A stretch of DNA of 64,000 nucleotides from DATATV01 sp035551355 (GTDB lineage: Bacteria > Actinomycetota > Actinomycetes > Mycobacteriales > Pseudonocardiaceae). Shown one piece after another: positions 34,367 through 43,830 of this stretch. The stretch is taken from NCBI GenBank assembly GCA_035551355.1, contig DASZNF010000079.1, positions 51,564 through 115,563 on the forward strand. The letters run 5' to 3'. Both the position numbers and the translations under genes were made by a program. Under the pieces are notes generated by a model. The model saw only the letters and a list, made by a program, of their open reading frames with translations, did no database searches and was not told the DNA's origin. The first letter of the stretch is position 1. Each line of letters starts with the position of its first letter.

Positions 34367-36490
34367 GTGTCGCAGACCTCCGTCAGACAGGACGAGATCG
34401 CGGTCGAGCAACAACACGTGGACCGGGTGTACGCGCGAGTGACCGAGGTTCGCTCGGACACCGAGGCCATGCGTGATCGTGGCTACCAGCTCGCCCATGG
34501 CGCCGACCGGGAGGCGATCTTCGAGCAGGCGCAGATGCTGATGGAGCGGGACGTGATGGTTCGCTACGCCAACCGTCAGCTGCAGCAGCTCGACGCCGAA
34601 CACGAGGGCCTGGTCTTCGGCCGGCTGGATCTCGGCGAGGACGGCGAGCGCGGCGAGACGCTCTATGTGGGCCGGCTGGGCCTGCGGGACGCGAACTTCG
34701 AGAACCTGGTGGTCGACTGGCGGGCCCCGGCGGCAGGCGCGTTCTACCAGGCGACCGCGGAACATCCGATGGGCGTGCTGCGGCGGCGGGTGATCCGGTG
34801 TTCCCGCGAACAGGTGCTGGACATCGACGACGACGTGCTGGTGCCCGACGCGTTGCCGGAGGACATCCGGGTGGTGGGCGAGGGCGCGCTGATGGCGTCC
34901 CTCGGCAGGGCGCGCGGGGACACCATGCGCGACATCGTGGCCACCATCCAGCGCGAGCAGGACGAGGCGATCCGCGCGCCGGTCGCCGGGGTCACCCAGA
35001 TCACCGGGGGGCCGGGCACCGGCAAGACCGCGGTGGCCCTGCACCGCGCGGCGTATCTGCTGTATCAGCACCGGCGGCGGATGACCGGCGCCGGTGTGCT
35101 GGTGATCGGCCCGTCCCCGGTGTTCACCAACTACATCTCCCGGGTGCTGCCGTCCATGGGTGAGGACAGCGTGGAGCTGCGCGCGCTGGGCGAGGTGGTC
35201 GACGGGGTGCACGCCGACCGGCTGGACTCGGCGGAGGTGGCCGCGCTCAAGGGCTCGCCGCGGATGGTGAAGCTGCTGCGCCGCGCGGCGCGCCAGACCC
35301 CGCCCGACGTTCCTGGCGAGCTGCGGGTGACCTACCAGGGCGAGGTTCTGCGGTTGGACACCGCGGAGTTGGAGAATGTGCGCAAGGCGGTGCACCGGCG
35401 CGGTGGTCCGGCCAACCGGTCCCGGGTGGACGCGGCCGAGGCGTTGCTGGAAGCGTTGTGGCGCAAGGCCGAGGCGTACGCGGCGGACACCGGCGGGTCG
35501 CGGTCGTTCCGGCCCAAGCAGCGGGAGCTGGTCACCGAGATCGGCGAACGCCTTGATTTCCACCGCTTTCTGGTCAACTGGTGGCCGGTGCTGACGCCGT
35601 CGGATGTGCTGGGCTGGCTGGGTGATCGGGCGCGGCTGGCCGAGGCGGCCGGGCGGGTGTTCTCCGCGGCGGAAGTCACGGCGCTGGCGCGATCCTGGGC
35701 CCAGCCCGGACTTTCGGTGGCCGACGTGGCGCTGCTCGACGAGTTGCGCACCCTGATCGGCGAGCCGCGGAGGACGCGGCGCCCGCAGCTCGAGTTCGAG
35801 CTCGATCCGAACGGCGGTGCGCCGCGGAGGCGGGCGAACTACGACGAGTACGCGCACATCGTGCTGGACGAGGCACAGGACCTGTCGCCGATGCAGTGGC
35901 GGATGGTGGGGCGACGCGGCAAGCACGCGAGCTGGACGATCGTCGGCGACCCGATGCAGACCTCGTGGGCCGACCCGGCCGAGGCGCAGCAGGCCCGCGA
36001 TATGGCGCTGCGCGAGATCCGCACCCGGCGGGATTTCACCCTGCGCACCAATTACCGGAACTCGGCCGAGATCTTCGCGCTGGCCGCGCGGGCGGTGCGC
36101 GGCTTGGCCGAGCCGGACGAGCTGCCCGAGGCGGTGCGCCGCAGCGGCATCGAGCCGGATCTGCGAACAGTGTCCGCGGAAAAGCTGCCGGGCACCGTGG
36201 CCGAGTCCGCACTGGAGCTGGTCGACGCGGTGGACGGCACGGTCGGCGTGATCACCACCATGGACCGGGTCGAGGAGGTGCGGTCCTGGCTGGGCGAGCA
36301 GGTGCCCGACCGGTTGCGCGTGGTGGGCAGCCTGGAGGCCAAGGGCCTGGAGTACGACGCGGTGGTGGTGGTCGCCCCGGAGGAGCTGATCGCCGAGTCG
36401 CCGACCGGGCGGCGGGCGCTGTACGTGGCGCTGACCCGGGCGACGCAACGCCTGTCCGTGATCGGCACGACCGACTCATGGCTGCCCTAG
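34367..36490 (+). CDS. helD: HelD-type helicase-like RNA polymerase factor
   Basis: A 707-residue UvrD-like ATPase. The N-terminal coiled coil (EQQHVDRVYARVTEVRSD) precedes the HelD block YVGRLGLRDANFENLVVDWR. Walker A is ITGGPGTGKTAVALHRAAY (about 215-233) and motif II IVLDEAQDLSP; helicase motifs continue with GDPMQTSW, TNYRNSAEI, KGLEYDAVVVVAPEE and LYVALTRATQRL. HelD proteins displace stalled RNA polymerase from DNA, and some (HelR) protect against rifamycins. GTG 34367 has GGAG six bases upstream; TTG 34343 and TTG 34328 are in frame, but the latter lies inside an inverted repeat. It is divergent from rsmD. Class II membership is my best guess. Confidence 0.88.
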   Translation: MSQTSVRQDEIAVEQQHVDRVYARVTEVRSDTEAMRDRGYQLAHGADREAIFEQAQMLMERDVMVRYANRQLQQLDAEHEGLVFGRLDLGEDGERGETLYVGRLGLRDANFENLVVDWRAPAAGAFYQATAEHPMGVLRRRVIRCSREQVLDIDDDVLVPDALPEDIRVVGEGALMASLGRARGDTMRDIVATIQREQDEAIRAPVAGVTQITGGPGTGKTAVALHRAAYLLYQHRRRMTGAGVLVIGPSPVFTNYISRVLPSMGEDSVELRALGEVVDGVHADRLDSAEVAALKGSPRMVKLLRRAARQTPPDVPGELRVTYQGEVLRLDTAELENVRKAVHRRGGPANRSRVDAAEALLEALWRKAEAYAADTGGSRSFRPKQRELVTEIGERLDFHRFLVNWWPVLTPSDVLGWLGDRARLAEAAGRVFSAAEVTALARSWAQPGLSVADVALLDELRTLIGEPRRTRRPQLEFELDPNGGAPRRRANYDEYAHIVLDEAQDLSPMQWRMVGRRGKHASWTIVGDPMQTSWADPAEAQQARDMALREIRTRRDFTLRTNYRNSAEIFALAARAVRGLAEPDELPEAVRRSGIEPDLRTVSAEKLPGTVAESALELVDAVDGTVGVITTMDRVEEVRSWLGEQVPDRLRVVGSLEAKGLEYDAVVVVAPEELIAESPTGRRALYVALTRATQRLSVIGTTDSWLP

Positions 36491-36700
36491 CCACAGGAAT
36501 TCACGTGGTCCACGTGGTATCACGTGGTAGCTGGCCGGCAGCCACGCGCGCCGCACTGCGGGCGAACGCGACGCGGCTATTGTCCGAGGATCTCCAGCAT
36601 GGCCGCGAATTCGGCGACCTGGTGATCGAGAACCCCTTCGCCTGAGCCGCGATCGCCGGGCGCATTGCCCAGGCGCCCCGGCAACCGCCGGCCGAGCGGC
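36491..36700. other. spacer after helD with three CACGTGGT words
   Basis: No gene is supported. Three copies of CACGTGGT start at 36502, 36511 and 36521, within 32 bases. An open frame on the plus strand continues to 36645 (ending ENPFA) but has no recognisable family or good start. Confidence 0.4.
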
Positions 36701-36757
36701 GCAGTGCCTGTCCGTGATCAAGACGGCGGATTCGTGGCTGCCCGGACGTCGCTGACC
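36701..36757 (+). pseudogene. decayed 3' end of a second helD-like gene
   Basis: The bases 36701-36743 match 36445-36487, the 3' end of helD, at 34 of 43 positions. In frame they read QCLSVIKTADSWLP against QRLSVIGTTDSWLP of helD. Several differences are silent third-base changes, so the copy diverged as coding DNA. The remnant frame ends GRR and a TGA at 36755-36757. Upstream no further similarity is visible. Confidence 0.55.
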
Positions 36758-36775
36758 AAATTCGGGGTCATATGT

Positions 36776-36826
36776 TTTTGAAAGTGCGGGGCGCGCACAA
36801 CTTGCGCGCCCCGCAACTTCAAAAGA
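36776..36826. terminator. strong bidirectional hairpin between helD and pyc
   Basis: A 12-base perfect core GCGGGGCGCGCA (36787-36798) pairs with TGCGCGCCCCGC (36804-36815) over a five-base loop. The pairing extends into TTTTGAA/TTCAAAA on the outside with small bulges. The T-run on one side and A-run on the other give U-tails on both strands. It stands between convergent genes. Confidence 0.8.
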
Positions 36827-36943
36827 CACATGCCACCGTTTTCCGCCTCGCTGTGAGCGAACGCGACGTGACCGCTGCTCGGGAACCCCGGCCCAGTCAC
36901 CTCAGCGACCCCGGCGACCAATCAGTTCGATCACGACGACCGA

Positions 36944-39900
36944 TCAGGACAGCTCGACCAGCAGGTCGCCGCCCTCCACCTGCTGCACCGAACCGATCGC
37001 CAGCCGGGACACGGTGCCCGCCTTGGGCGCGGTGATCGAGGCCTCCATCTTCATCGCCTCGATGGTGGCCACGGTCGCGCCCGCTTCCACCGTCGCGCCC
37101 TCCTCGACCTGCAGCGTCACGGCGCCGGCAAACGGGGCGGCCACATGGTTGGGGTTGGACCGGTCGGCCTTCTCCGCGGCCGGCACGTCCGAGGCGATCG
37201 AGCGGTCGCGCACCTGGATCGGCCGCAGCTGACCGTTGAGCGTGGCCACCACGGTCCGCATGCCGCGCTCGTCCGCCTCGCCGATCGCCTCCAGTTCGAT
37301 CAGCAACCGCACGCCCGGCTCCAGATCGACCGTGTACTCCTCGCCCGGCCGCAGCCCGTAGAAGAAGTCCAGGCTGTTCAGCACGCTGGTGTCGCCGAAC
37401 TGCTCGCGGTGCGTGCCGAACTCCTTGACCGGCCCGGGGAACAGCAGCCGGTTGAGGGTGCCGCGCCGGTCGTTGTCCAGTCCCTCGCGGTCGTCGCCGG
37501 TCAGCTCGGCCACCTCGCGCGCCGCCGACCGGCCCTTCAATGCCTTGCTGCGGAACGGTTCCGGCCAGCCACCGGCCGGATCGCCCAATTCCCCGTGCAG
37601 GAATCCGACCACCGACTCGGGCACGTCGAACCGGCCCGGGTCGTTCTCGAACTCGGCCGGGTCGACCCCGGCGCCCACCAGGTGCAGGGCCAGGTCACCG
37701 ACCACTTTGGACGACGGGGTGACCTTGACCAGATGACCGAGCATCCGGTCGGCCGCGGCGTAGGCGTCCTCGATCTGCTCGAAGCGGTCGCCCAGCCCCA
37801 GCGCGATGGCCTGGGTGCGCAGGTTGGACAGCTGCCCGCCCGGGATCTCGTGGTGGTACACCCGGCCGGTCGGCGCGGGCAGCCCGGCCTCGAACGGTGC
37901 GTACACCTTGCGCACCAGTTCCCAGTACGGCTCCAGGTCGCACACCGCCTGCAGATTCAGGCCGGTGGGCCGGTCGGAATGATCCGTGGCGGCCACGATC
38001 GCCGACAGCGACGGCTGCGAGGTCGTGCCGGACAACGACGCCACCGCGCCGTCCACCGCGTCCGCGCCCGCGCCGACCCCGGCCAGGTAGCTGGCCAGCT
38101 GCCCGCCCGCGGTGTCGTGCGTGTGGATGTGCACCGGCAGGTCGAATTCCTTGCGCAGCGCGGAAACCAGCCTCGCCGCGGCCGGCGGCCGGAGCAGGCC
38201 GGCCATGTCCTTGATGGCCAGCACATGCGCCCCGGCGGCCACGATCTGCTCGGCCAGCTTCAGGTAGTAGTCCAATGTGTACAGTCGCTCGCCGGGGTCG
38301 GACAGGTCCCCGGTGTAGCACAGCGCGACCTCGGCGACGGCGGCGTTGGTCTCGCGCACCGCCTCGATCGCCGGGCGCATCTGCTCGACGTCGTTGAGCG
38401 CGTCGAAGATGCGGAAGATGTCGATGCCGGTCCTGGTGGCCTCGTCGACGAAGGCGTGCGCGACGTCGGCCGGGTAGGGCGTGTAGCCGACCGTGTTGCG
38501 ACCGCGCAGCAGCATCTGCAGGCAGATGTTGGGCACCGCCTCGCGCAGCGCGGCCAGCCGGTCCCACGGGTCCTCGGCCAGGAAGCGCAGCGCCACGTCG
38601 TAGGTCGCGCCGCCCCAGCACTCCAGGGACAGCAGCTGCGACGCGGTGCGCGCCACGTGCGGAGCCACCGCGAGCAGATCCCTGGTGCGCACCCGGGTGG
38701 CCAGCAGCGACTGGTGCGCGTCCCGGAACGTGGTGTCGGTCAGGCCCAGCGTCGGGGATTCCCGCAGCCAGCGGGCGAAACCCTCCGGGCCCAGTTCGGT
38801 CAGCTTCTGCTTGGACCCGGCCGGCGCGGGCGCGGACAGGTCGGTCGCGGGCAGTTTCGCGGCTGGGTCGAGCACCCGCGGGGGCGTGCCGTGCGGCCGG
38901 TTCACCGTGACGTCGGCCAGGTAGGTCAGCAGCCGGGTGCCGCGGTCGGCGGTGCGCCGCGCGGTGAGCAGGTGCGGGCGGCGCTCGATGAACGAGGTGT
39001 TGATGGCGCCGGCGCGGAAGTCCGGATCGTCCAGCACCGCTTGCAGGAACGGGATGTTGGTGGACACGCCGCGGATGCGGAACTCGGCGACCGCGCGGCG
39101 GGCCCGGCGCACCGCGGTGGCGAAGTCGCGGCCCCGGCAGGTCAGCTTGACCAGCATGGAGTCGAAGTGCGCGCTGATCTCGGTGCCGGCGAAGGTGGTG
39201 CCACCGTCCAGCCGGATGCCCGAGCCGCCGGGCGAGCGGTAGGCGCTGATCATGCCGGTGTCCGGCCGGAAACCGTTGGCCGGGTCCTCGGTGGTGATCC
39301 GGCACTGCAACGCGAAGCCGCGCAGGTACACGGTGTCCTGGGCCAGGCCGAGGTCGGCCAGGGTCTCCCCGGAGGCGATGCGCAGCTGCGCGCCGACCAG
39401 GTCGACGTCGGTGACCTCCTCGGTGACCGTGTGCTCGACCTGGATGCGCGGGTTCATCTCGATGAACACGTGCTGACCGTTGGCGTCCAACAGAAACTCG
39501 ACGGTGCCCGCGTTCTGGTAGCCGATGTGCCGGGCGAAGGACACGGCGTCGGCGCAGATCCGCTCGCGCAGTTCGGCGTCCAGATGGGGCGCGGGCGCCA
39601 TCTCGATCACCTTCTGGTGGCGCCGCTGCATCGAGCAGTCCCGCTCGAACAGGTGGATCACGTTGCCCTCGCCGTCGGCGAGGATCTGCACCTCGATATG
39701 GCGGGGATCGACCACGGCCTGTTCGAGGAAGACGGTGGGGTCGCCGAACGCGGACTCGGCCTCGCGCATGGCCGCCTCGATGGACTCGCGCAGCGCCTCG
39801 GGCTCGATGACCCGGCGCATGCCGCGACCACCGCCGCCCGCGACCGCCTTGACGAACACCGGGAAGCCGATCTCGTCGGCCGCGGCCAGCAGCTCGTGCA

Positions 39901-40321
39901 CGTCGGCCGAGGGCGCGGACGAGGACAGCACCGGCAGCCCGGCCTCGCGGGCGGCGGCCACCGCGCGAGCCTTGTTGCCGGTCAGTTCGAGTACCTCGAC
40001 CGACGGGCCGACGAAGGTGATCCCGGCGTCCCGGCAGGCCGAGGCCAGTTCCGGGTTCTCCGACAGGAAGCCGTAACCGGGATAGACCGCGTCCGCGCCT
40101 GCGGCGCGCGCGGCCTTGATGATCTCCTCTACCGACAGGTAGGCCCGCACCGGATGACCGGGCTCGCCGATCTCATAGGCCTCATCGGCCTTCAGCCGGT
40201 GCGTGGAGTTGCGATCCTCGTAGGGAAACACCGCGACCGTTCCGGCACCGAGTTCGTATCCGGCGCGAAACGCGCGGATGGCGATCTCACCTCGGTTGGC
40301 TACCAGCACCTTGCGGAACAT
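36944..40321 (-). CDS. pyc: pyruvate carboxylase
   Basis: A 1125-residue biotin enzyme converting pyruvate, bicarbonate and ATP to oxaloacetate. In order it has biotin carboxylase (1-450, GGGGRGMRRV and IEMNPRIQVEH) and carboxyltransferase (about 520-800, FRDAHQSLLATRVRT and CWGGATYDVALRF). A tetramerisation/PC domain follows, then the C-terminal biotinyl domain with EAMKM and biotin-accepting Lys1091. ATG 40321 has AAGGGAG upstream. Core position downstream of recG and upstream of rsmD-coaD as in M. tuberculosis (pca), though here separated by helD. It is divergent from the ABC importer. Confidence 0.97.
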   Translation of the reverse strand: MFRKVLVANRGEIAIRAFRAGYELGAGTVAVFPYEDRNSTHRLKADEAYEIGEPGHPVRAYLSVEEIIKAARAAGADAVYPGYGFLSENPELASACRDAGITFVGPSVEVLELTGNKARAVAAAREAGLPVLSSSAPSADVHELLAAADEIGFPVFVKAVAGGGGRGMRRVIEPEALRESIEAAMREAESAFGDPTVFLEQAVVDPRHIEVQILADGEGNVIHLFERDCSMQRRHQKVIEMAPAPHLDAELRERICADAVSFARHIGYQNAGTVEFLLDANGQHVFIEMNPRIQVEHTVTEEVTDVDLVGAQLRIASGETLADLGLAQDTVYLRGFALQCRITTEDPANGFRPDTGMISAYRSPGGSGIRLDGGTTFAGTEISAHFDSMLVKLTCRGRDFATAVRRARRAVAEFRIRGVSTNIPFLQAVLDDPDFRAGAINTSFIERRPHLLTARRTADRGTRLLTYLADVTVNRPHGTPPRVLDPAAKLPATDLSAPAPAGSKQKLTELGPEGFARWLRESPTLGLTDTTFRDAHQSLLATRVRTRDLLAVAPHVARTASQLLSLECWGGATYDVALRFLAEDPWDRLAALREAVPNICLQMLLRGRNTVGYTPYPADVAHAFVDEATRTGIDIFRIFDALNDVEQMRPAIEAVRETNAAVAEVALCYTGDLSDPGERLYTLDYYLKLAEQIVAAGAHVLAIKDMAGLLRPPAAARLVSALRKEFDLPVHIHTHDTAGGQLASYLAGVGAGADAVDGAVASLSGTTSQPSLSAIVAATDHSDRPTGLNLQAVCDLEPYWELVRKVYAPFEAGLPAPTGRVYHHEIPGGQLSNLRTQAIALGLGDRFEQIEDAYAAADRMLGHLVKVTPSSKVVGDLALHLVGAGVDPAEFENDPGRFDVPESVVGFLHGELGDPAGGWPEPFRSKALKGRSAAREVAELTGDDREGLDNDRRGTLNRLLFPGPVKEFGTHREQFGDTSVLNSLDFFYGLRPGEEYTVDLEPGVRLLIELEAIGEADERGMRTVVATLNGQLRPIQVRDRSIASDVPAAEKADRSNPNHVAAPFAGAVTLQVEEGATVEAGATVATIEAMKMEASITAPKAGTVSRLAIGSVQQVEGGDLLVELS

Positions 40322-40551
40322 GCCCGGCTCCCTTTCATCAGGCGGAGAAGTCGGTCGTCGCACGCTACCGCGCGTGTCCCGCCAATCGGGAGCGCAGTCT
40401 CACGTGACGGACATCATCGGCTTCAACTCTATCGCTCTGACCAGGAGTTCCACCCGTCGATCACTTCCGGATAACGGGACGGGGGCAACTCGACCAGCGA
40501 TGCGTCGGGCCACTTGACGCCGAACTCACATTGTCGGTAGGTGTTCGCCTC

Positions 40552-41487
40552 GTGACTACCCGCACATCCGCTCCGGCGGCCGCGCCGCCAGCGACGCCCC
40601 GCCGGAACCGGGCGCGTCCCCGGGAGGTGGCGCTGGGCATCGCGTTCTGCGTGCCCGCGCTGGCCGGCCTCGGCGTGTTCGTGATTTTCCCGCTGGTCCA
40701 GGCGATCTTCCTGTCCACCCGGGGCACCGACATCAACGGCAACCCGACCCGCTCGGTCGGCCTGGCCAACTTCACCGCGTTGTTCAGCCCGGACTTCGGG
40801 GCGATCCTCTGGCACACCCTGCTGTTCACGCTGTTCGTGGTGGCGGTCGGGGTGGTGCTGCCGATGGCGCTGGCGGTGCCGATGGCCCAGCGGCTGCCCG
40901 GCATGCGGGTGTTCCGCACGCTGTTCACCCTGCCCTTCGCCTACTCGGCCTCGGCCGCGTCGGTGCTGTGGCTGCTGATGTTGGATCCGTCGATGTCGCC
41001 GGTGAACTGGCTGCTGCGGCTGGTGGGCATCACCGCGCCGGGGTGGACCACCGACTCGCACTGGTCGCTGATCACGGTGTCCTGGGCCACGGTCTGGGTG
41101 GTGTCCGGGTTCAACCTGCTCGTGCTGGGCGCGGGCCTGGCCGGGGTGGACGAGGAGGTGCTGGAGGCCGCGCGCATCGACGGGGCCACCGGCACGCGCA
41201 ACTTCGTCAGCGTGGTGCTGCCGATGATTTCGCCGAGCGTGTTCTTCGTGATCGTGACCACCACCTTGCAGGCACTGCAGGCCCTGGGCCAGGTGCAGGT
41301 GATGACCGACGGCGGACCCGACGGCGCGACCGGGACGCTGGTGTTTTCCATCTACCACAACGCTTTCGAGAACGGGAACAACGACTACGGGGTGGCCAGC
41401 GCGCAGGGCCTGGTGCTGCTGCTGGTCGGCGTGCTGCTGGCCGCGATCCAGTTCGGTGTCATCGAGAGGCGGGTGCATTACCGGTGA
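40552..41487 (+). CDS. ABC sugar/polyol permease (UgpA/MalF type)
   Basis: 311 residues with six predicted membrane helices, the first at about 25-47. The permease EAA loop reads EEVLEAARIDGATGTRNFVSVVLPM. The family imports sugars or glycerol phosphates. GTG 40552 follows TAGGTG by about eight bases; a TTG seven codons earlier is in frame. It forms an operon with a second permease (GTGA overlap) and a binding protein. A glycerol-3-phosphate or disaccharide substrate is suggested by the binding protein. Confidence 0.85.
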   Translation: MTTRTSAPAAAPPATPRRNRARPREVALGIAFCVPALAGLGVFVIFPLVQAIFLSTRGTDINGNPTRSVGLANFTALFSPDFGAILWHTLLFTLFVVAVGVVLPMALAVPMAQRLPGMRVFRTLFTLPFAYSASAASVLWLLMLDPSMSPVNWLLRLVGITAPGWTTDSHWSLITVSWATVWVVSGFNLLVLGAGLAGVDEEVLEAARIDGATGTRNFVSVVLPMISPSVFFVIVTTTLQALQALGQVQVMTDGGPDGATGTLVFSIYHNAFENGNNDYGVASAQGLVLLLVGVLLAAIQFGVIERRVHYR

Positions 41488-42332
41488 GCCGATCCCTGGC
41501 GAGCCCCAGCCGGGGCCGCGGCACGCTGACCTACCTGTGGCTGATCCTGGCCGCGATCGTGCTGCTGTTCCCGGTGCTGCTGACCGTGGTCGGCGGCTTC
41601 CTGCAGGAGGGACAACTGGTGCGGCAGCCGCCGGGCATCTTCTCCGGTGGCTACAGCTTCGCCAACTACGTGGCCGCGTGGCGGCAGACCGTGGTGCCGC
41701 TGTTCCCTGCGTTCCTGAACTCGCTGTTCGTCGGCGTGGTGATCATGGTGGCCCACCTGGTCACCTCGTGTCTGGCCGCCTACGGTGTGGTGTTCGTGCG
41801 CAATCCGTTGCGGCGGCCCATTTTCTGGCTGTTCATGGCGACGGTCATGGTGCCCTACGAGGCGATCGTGGTGCCCAACGCGCTGTTCGTGCGCAGCCTG
41901 GGGCTGGAGAACAGCCAGTGGAGTCTGGTGTTGCCGTTCCTGGCCAACGGTTTCGGGGTGTTCCTGATCCGCCAGGCGTTCCTGCAGTTCCCCACCGAAC
42001 TGCGCCAGGCCGCGCAGATCGACGGGTGCGGTCACCTGCGGTTCCTGTTCACCATCGTGCTGCCCGCCGTGCGGCCGTCGATCACCGCGCTGGCCGTGTG
42101 GTCGTTCCTGCAGGGCTGGAACATGTACTTCTGGCCGTTGATCATCTCGTCGTCGAACAACTCGATGAACACCCTGCAGACCGCGGTCTTCGCGTTGAAG
42201 GCCAACGGAAGCGGCACCCAACAGGCGCTGCTGCTGGCCGGCGTGACGATCACCCTGATACCCACCCTGCTGCTGGTGATCTTCGGCCAGCGCTGGCTGG
42301 TCCGCGGATTCACCGCCGGAGCGGTCAAATGA
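41484..42332 (+). CDS. ABC sugar/polyol permease (UgpE/MalG type)
   Basis: 282 residues, six membrane helices; the EAA loop is ELRQAAQIDGCGHLRFLFTIV. The C-terminal segment ends GQRWLVRGFTAGAVK, the standard MalG-type ending. The GTG overlaps the first permease stop by four bases, and its own stop overlaps an ATG at 42329 just upstream of the binding-protein start. Confidence 0.87.
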   Translation: MSRSLASPSRGRGTLTYLWLILAAIVLLFPVLLTVVGGFLQEGQLVRQPPGIFSGGYSFANYVAAWRQTVVPLFPAFLNSLFVGVVIMVAHLVTSCLAAYGVVFVRNPLRRPIFWLFMATVMVPYEAIVVPNALFVRSLGLENSQWSLVLPFLANGFGVFLIRQAFLQFPTELRQAAQIDGCGHLRFLFTIVLPAVRPSITALAVWSFLQGWNMYFWPLIISSSNNSMNTLQTAVFALKANGSGTQQALLLAGVTITLIPTLLLVIFGQRWLVRGFTAGAVK

Positions 42333-42355
42333 CAAGGAATGAGGGGATTTCGACA

Positions 42356-43759
42356 GTGCGCACATCAATTCGACGCGGTATCGGCGGACTGGCCATGGTG
42401 CTGGCCGCCTGCACCGCGCTGGCCGGCTGTACCTCGGCCGCGAGTTCCGGCGGCACCACGTCCGCCGGCGCCACCGCGCCCGGGGCGGACGCGCTCAACG
42501 GCCAGGGCGAGGTCGATCTCACCTTCTGGCACGCGATGAGCGGCACCAACGGGGATGCGCTGACCAAGCTGGTGAACCAGTTCAACCAGCTGCACCAGGG
42601 CAAGATCAAGGTGACGCTGAACTACAAGGGCCAGTACGACACCGCGCTGGCCGCGTACAAGAACGCGTCGGCGGCGCAGCGGCCGGACCTGATGCAGATG
42701 TACGACATCGGCACGCGATACATGATCGACTCCAAGTCGGTGCTGCCGATGCAGTCGTTCATCGACAAGGACCACTACGACGTCTCGGACATCCAGCCCG
42801 CGATCGCCGGGTACTACACGGTGGACAACAAGCTGTACTCGATGCCGTTCAACACCTCGATGCCGTTGCTGTACATCAACAAGGAAGCGTTCACCAAGGC
42901 CGGGCTGGACCCGGACAAGCCACCGACGACGCTCGACGAGATCATGACCGACGCCAAGAAGATCAAGGCGACGCCGGGCGAGACGGTGCAGTTCGGCTTC
43001 GGCGCGACGCTGTACGGGTGGTTCTTCGAGCAGTGGGCGGCCGAGGCCAACCAGACCGTCTGCGACAACAACAACGGCCGCACCGGGCGGGTGACGTCGG
43101 TGAACCTGGCCACGCCGAACAACATCCAGTTGTTGCAGTGGTGGCAGTCGATGGTGGCGCAGGGACTGGCGGAGAAGCTGGACAGCAACACCGACAGCGG
43201 CGACAACGCGTTCTCCTCCGGCACCGTGGCCATCGGGCTGGAGTCCACGGGTTCGCTGGGCCAGTTCGTCAGCGGCGCCGCGCAGGCGAAGAACCCGTTC
43301 ACGGTGAGCACCGGGTTCTACCCGAAGGTCAACGCCAGTGACGCGGGCGGCCCCATCATCGGCGGGGCGAGCCTGTGGATCATGAACAAGGACGCCGCGC
43401 ACGAACGGGCCGCTTGGGAGCTGGTGCAGTTCCTGGCCGGCAAGCAGTCCCAGGTCACCTGGCACACCGCGACCGGTTACTTCCCGATCAGCAAGGCAGC
43501 GTTGACCGACCCGGCCGACCAGGCCTGGGTGCAGGCCAAACCGCAGTTCCAGACCGCGATCACACAACTGCAGCAGACCAAGGTCGACTACGCGACGCAG
43601 GGCTGCTCGGTCGGCGAGATGCCGGACGTCCGCAAGGACGTGGAAAACGCCATGCAGGCCGCGGTGCTGTCCGGCCAGGACCCGAAAACGGCGTTGACCA
43701 ACGCCCAGAACTCGGCGAACAAGCAGATCGCCGACTACAACACCAAGCTCGGCGGGTAA
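42356..43759 (+). CDS. extracellular solute-binding lipoprotein (UgpB-like)
   Basis: 467 residues, a lipoprotein with signal peptide and lipobox ALAGC at about residues 20-24, then a mature sugar-binding fold. DLTFWHAMSG, YDIGTRYMIDSKSVLPM and YSMPFNTSMPLLYINKEAF resemble UgpB, the sn-glycerol-3-phosphate/glycerophosphodiester receptor. The last gene of the importer operon. GTG 42356 is preferred because GAGGGG precedes it; ATG 42329 in frame overlaps the permease stop. No ATPase gene is present in the cluster, so a shared MsiK/UgpC-type ATPase encoded elsewhere is inferred. Confidence 0.87.
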   Translation: MRTSIRRGIGGLAMVLAACTALAGCTSAASSGGTTSAGATAPGADALNGQGEVDLTFWHAMSGTNGDALTKLVNQFNQLHQGKIKVTLNYKGQYDTALAAYKNASAAQRPDLMQMYDIGTRYMIDSKSVLPMQSFIDKDHYDVSDIQPAIAGYYTVDNKLYSMPFNTSMPLLYINKEAFTKAGLDPDKPPTTLDEIMTDAKKIKATPGETVQFGFGATLYGWFFEQWAAEANQTVCDNNNGRTGRVTSVNLATPNNIQLLQWWQSMVAQGLAEKLDSNTDSGDNAFSSGTVAIGLESTGSLGQFVSGAAQAKNPFTVSTGFYPKVNASDAGGPIIGGASLWIMNKDAAHERAAWELVQFLAGKQSQVTWHTATGYFPISKAALTDPADQAWVQAKPQFQTAITQLQQTKVDYATQGCSVGEMPDVRKDVENAMQAAVLSGQDPKTALTNAQNSANKQIADYNTKLGG

Positions 43760-43773
43760 ACCGCCGGTCGTGC

Positions 43774-43813
43774 TGGGGCGTGGTGGGCGTGAGCACCACG
43801 CCCCACTCGTTTT
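43774..43813 (+). terminator. intrinsic terminator of importer operon
   Basis: Perfect 11-base arms TGGGGCGTGGT (43774-43784) and ACCACGCCCCA (43795-43805) with a ten-base loop, followed by CTCGTTTT. It starts 14 bases after the binding-protein stop. Confidence 0.75.
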
Positions 43814-43830
43814 CCGGGGCGGTTCAGTCG

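Noticed and set aside
36505..36645. Small plus-strand gene ending ENPFA
   Set aside because: There is no ribosome-binding site, no recognised family and a repetitive start (CACGTGGT words); it could be a remnant but cannot be supported.
37145..40474. A very long open frame on the plus strand opposite pyc
   Set aside because: It is the antisense of pyruvate carboxylase in high-GC DNA, has no family resemblance, and is His/Gly/Arg-rich as expected for such shadows.
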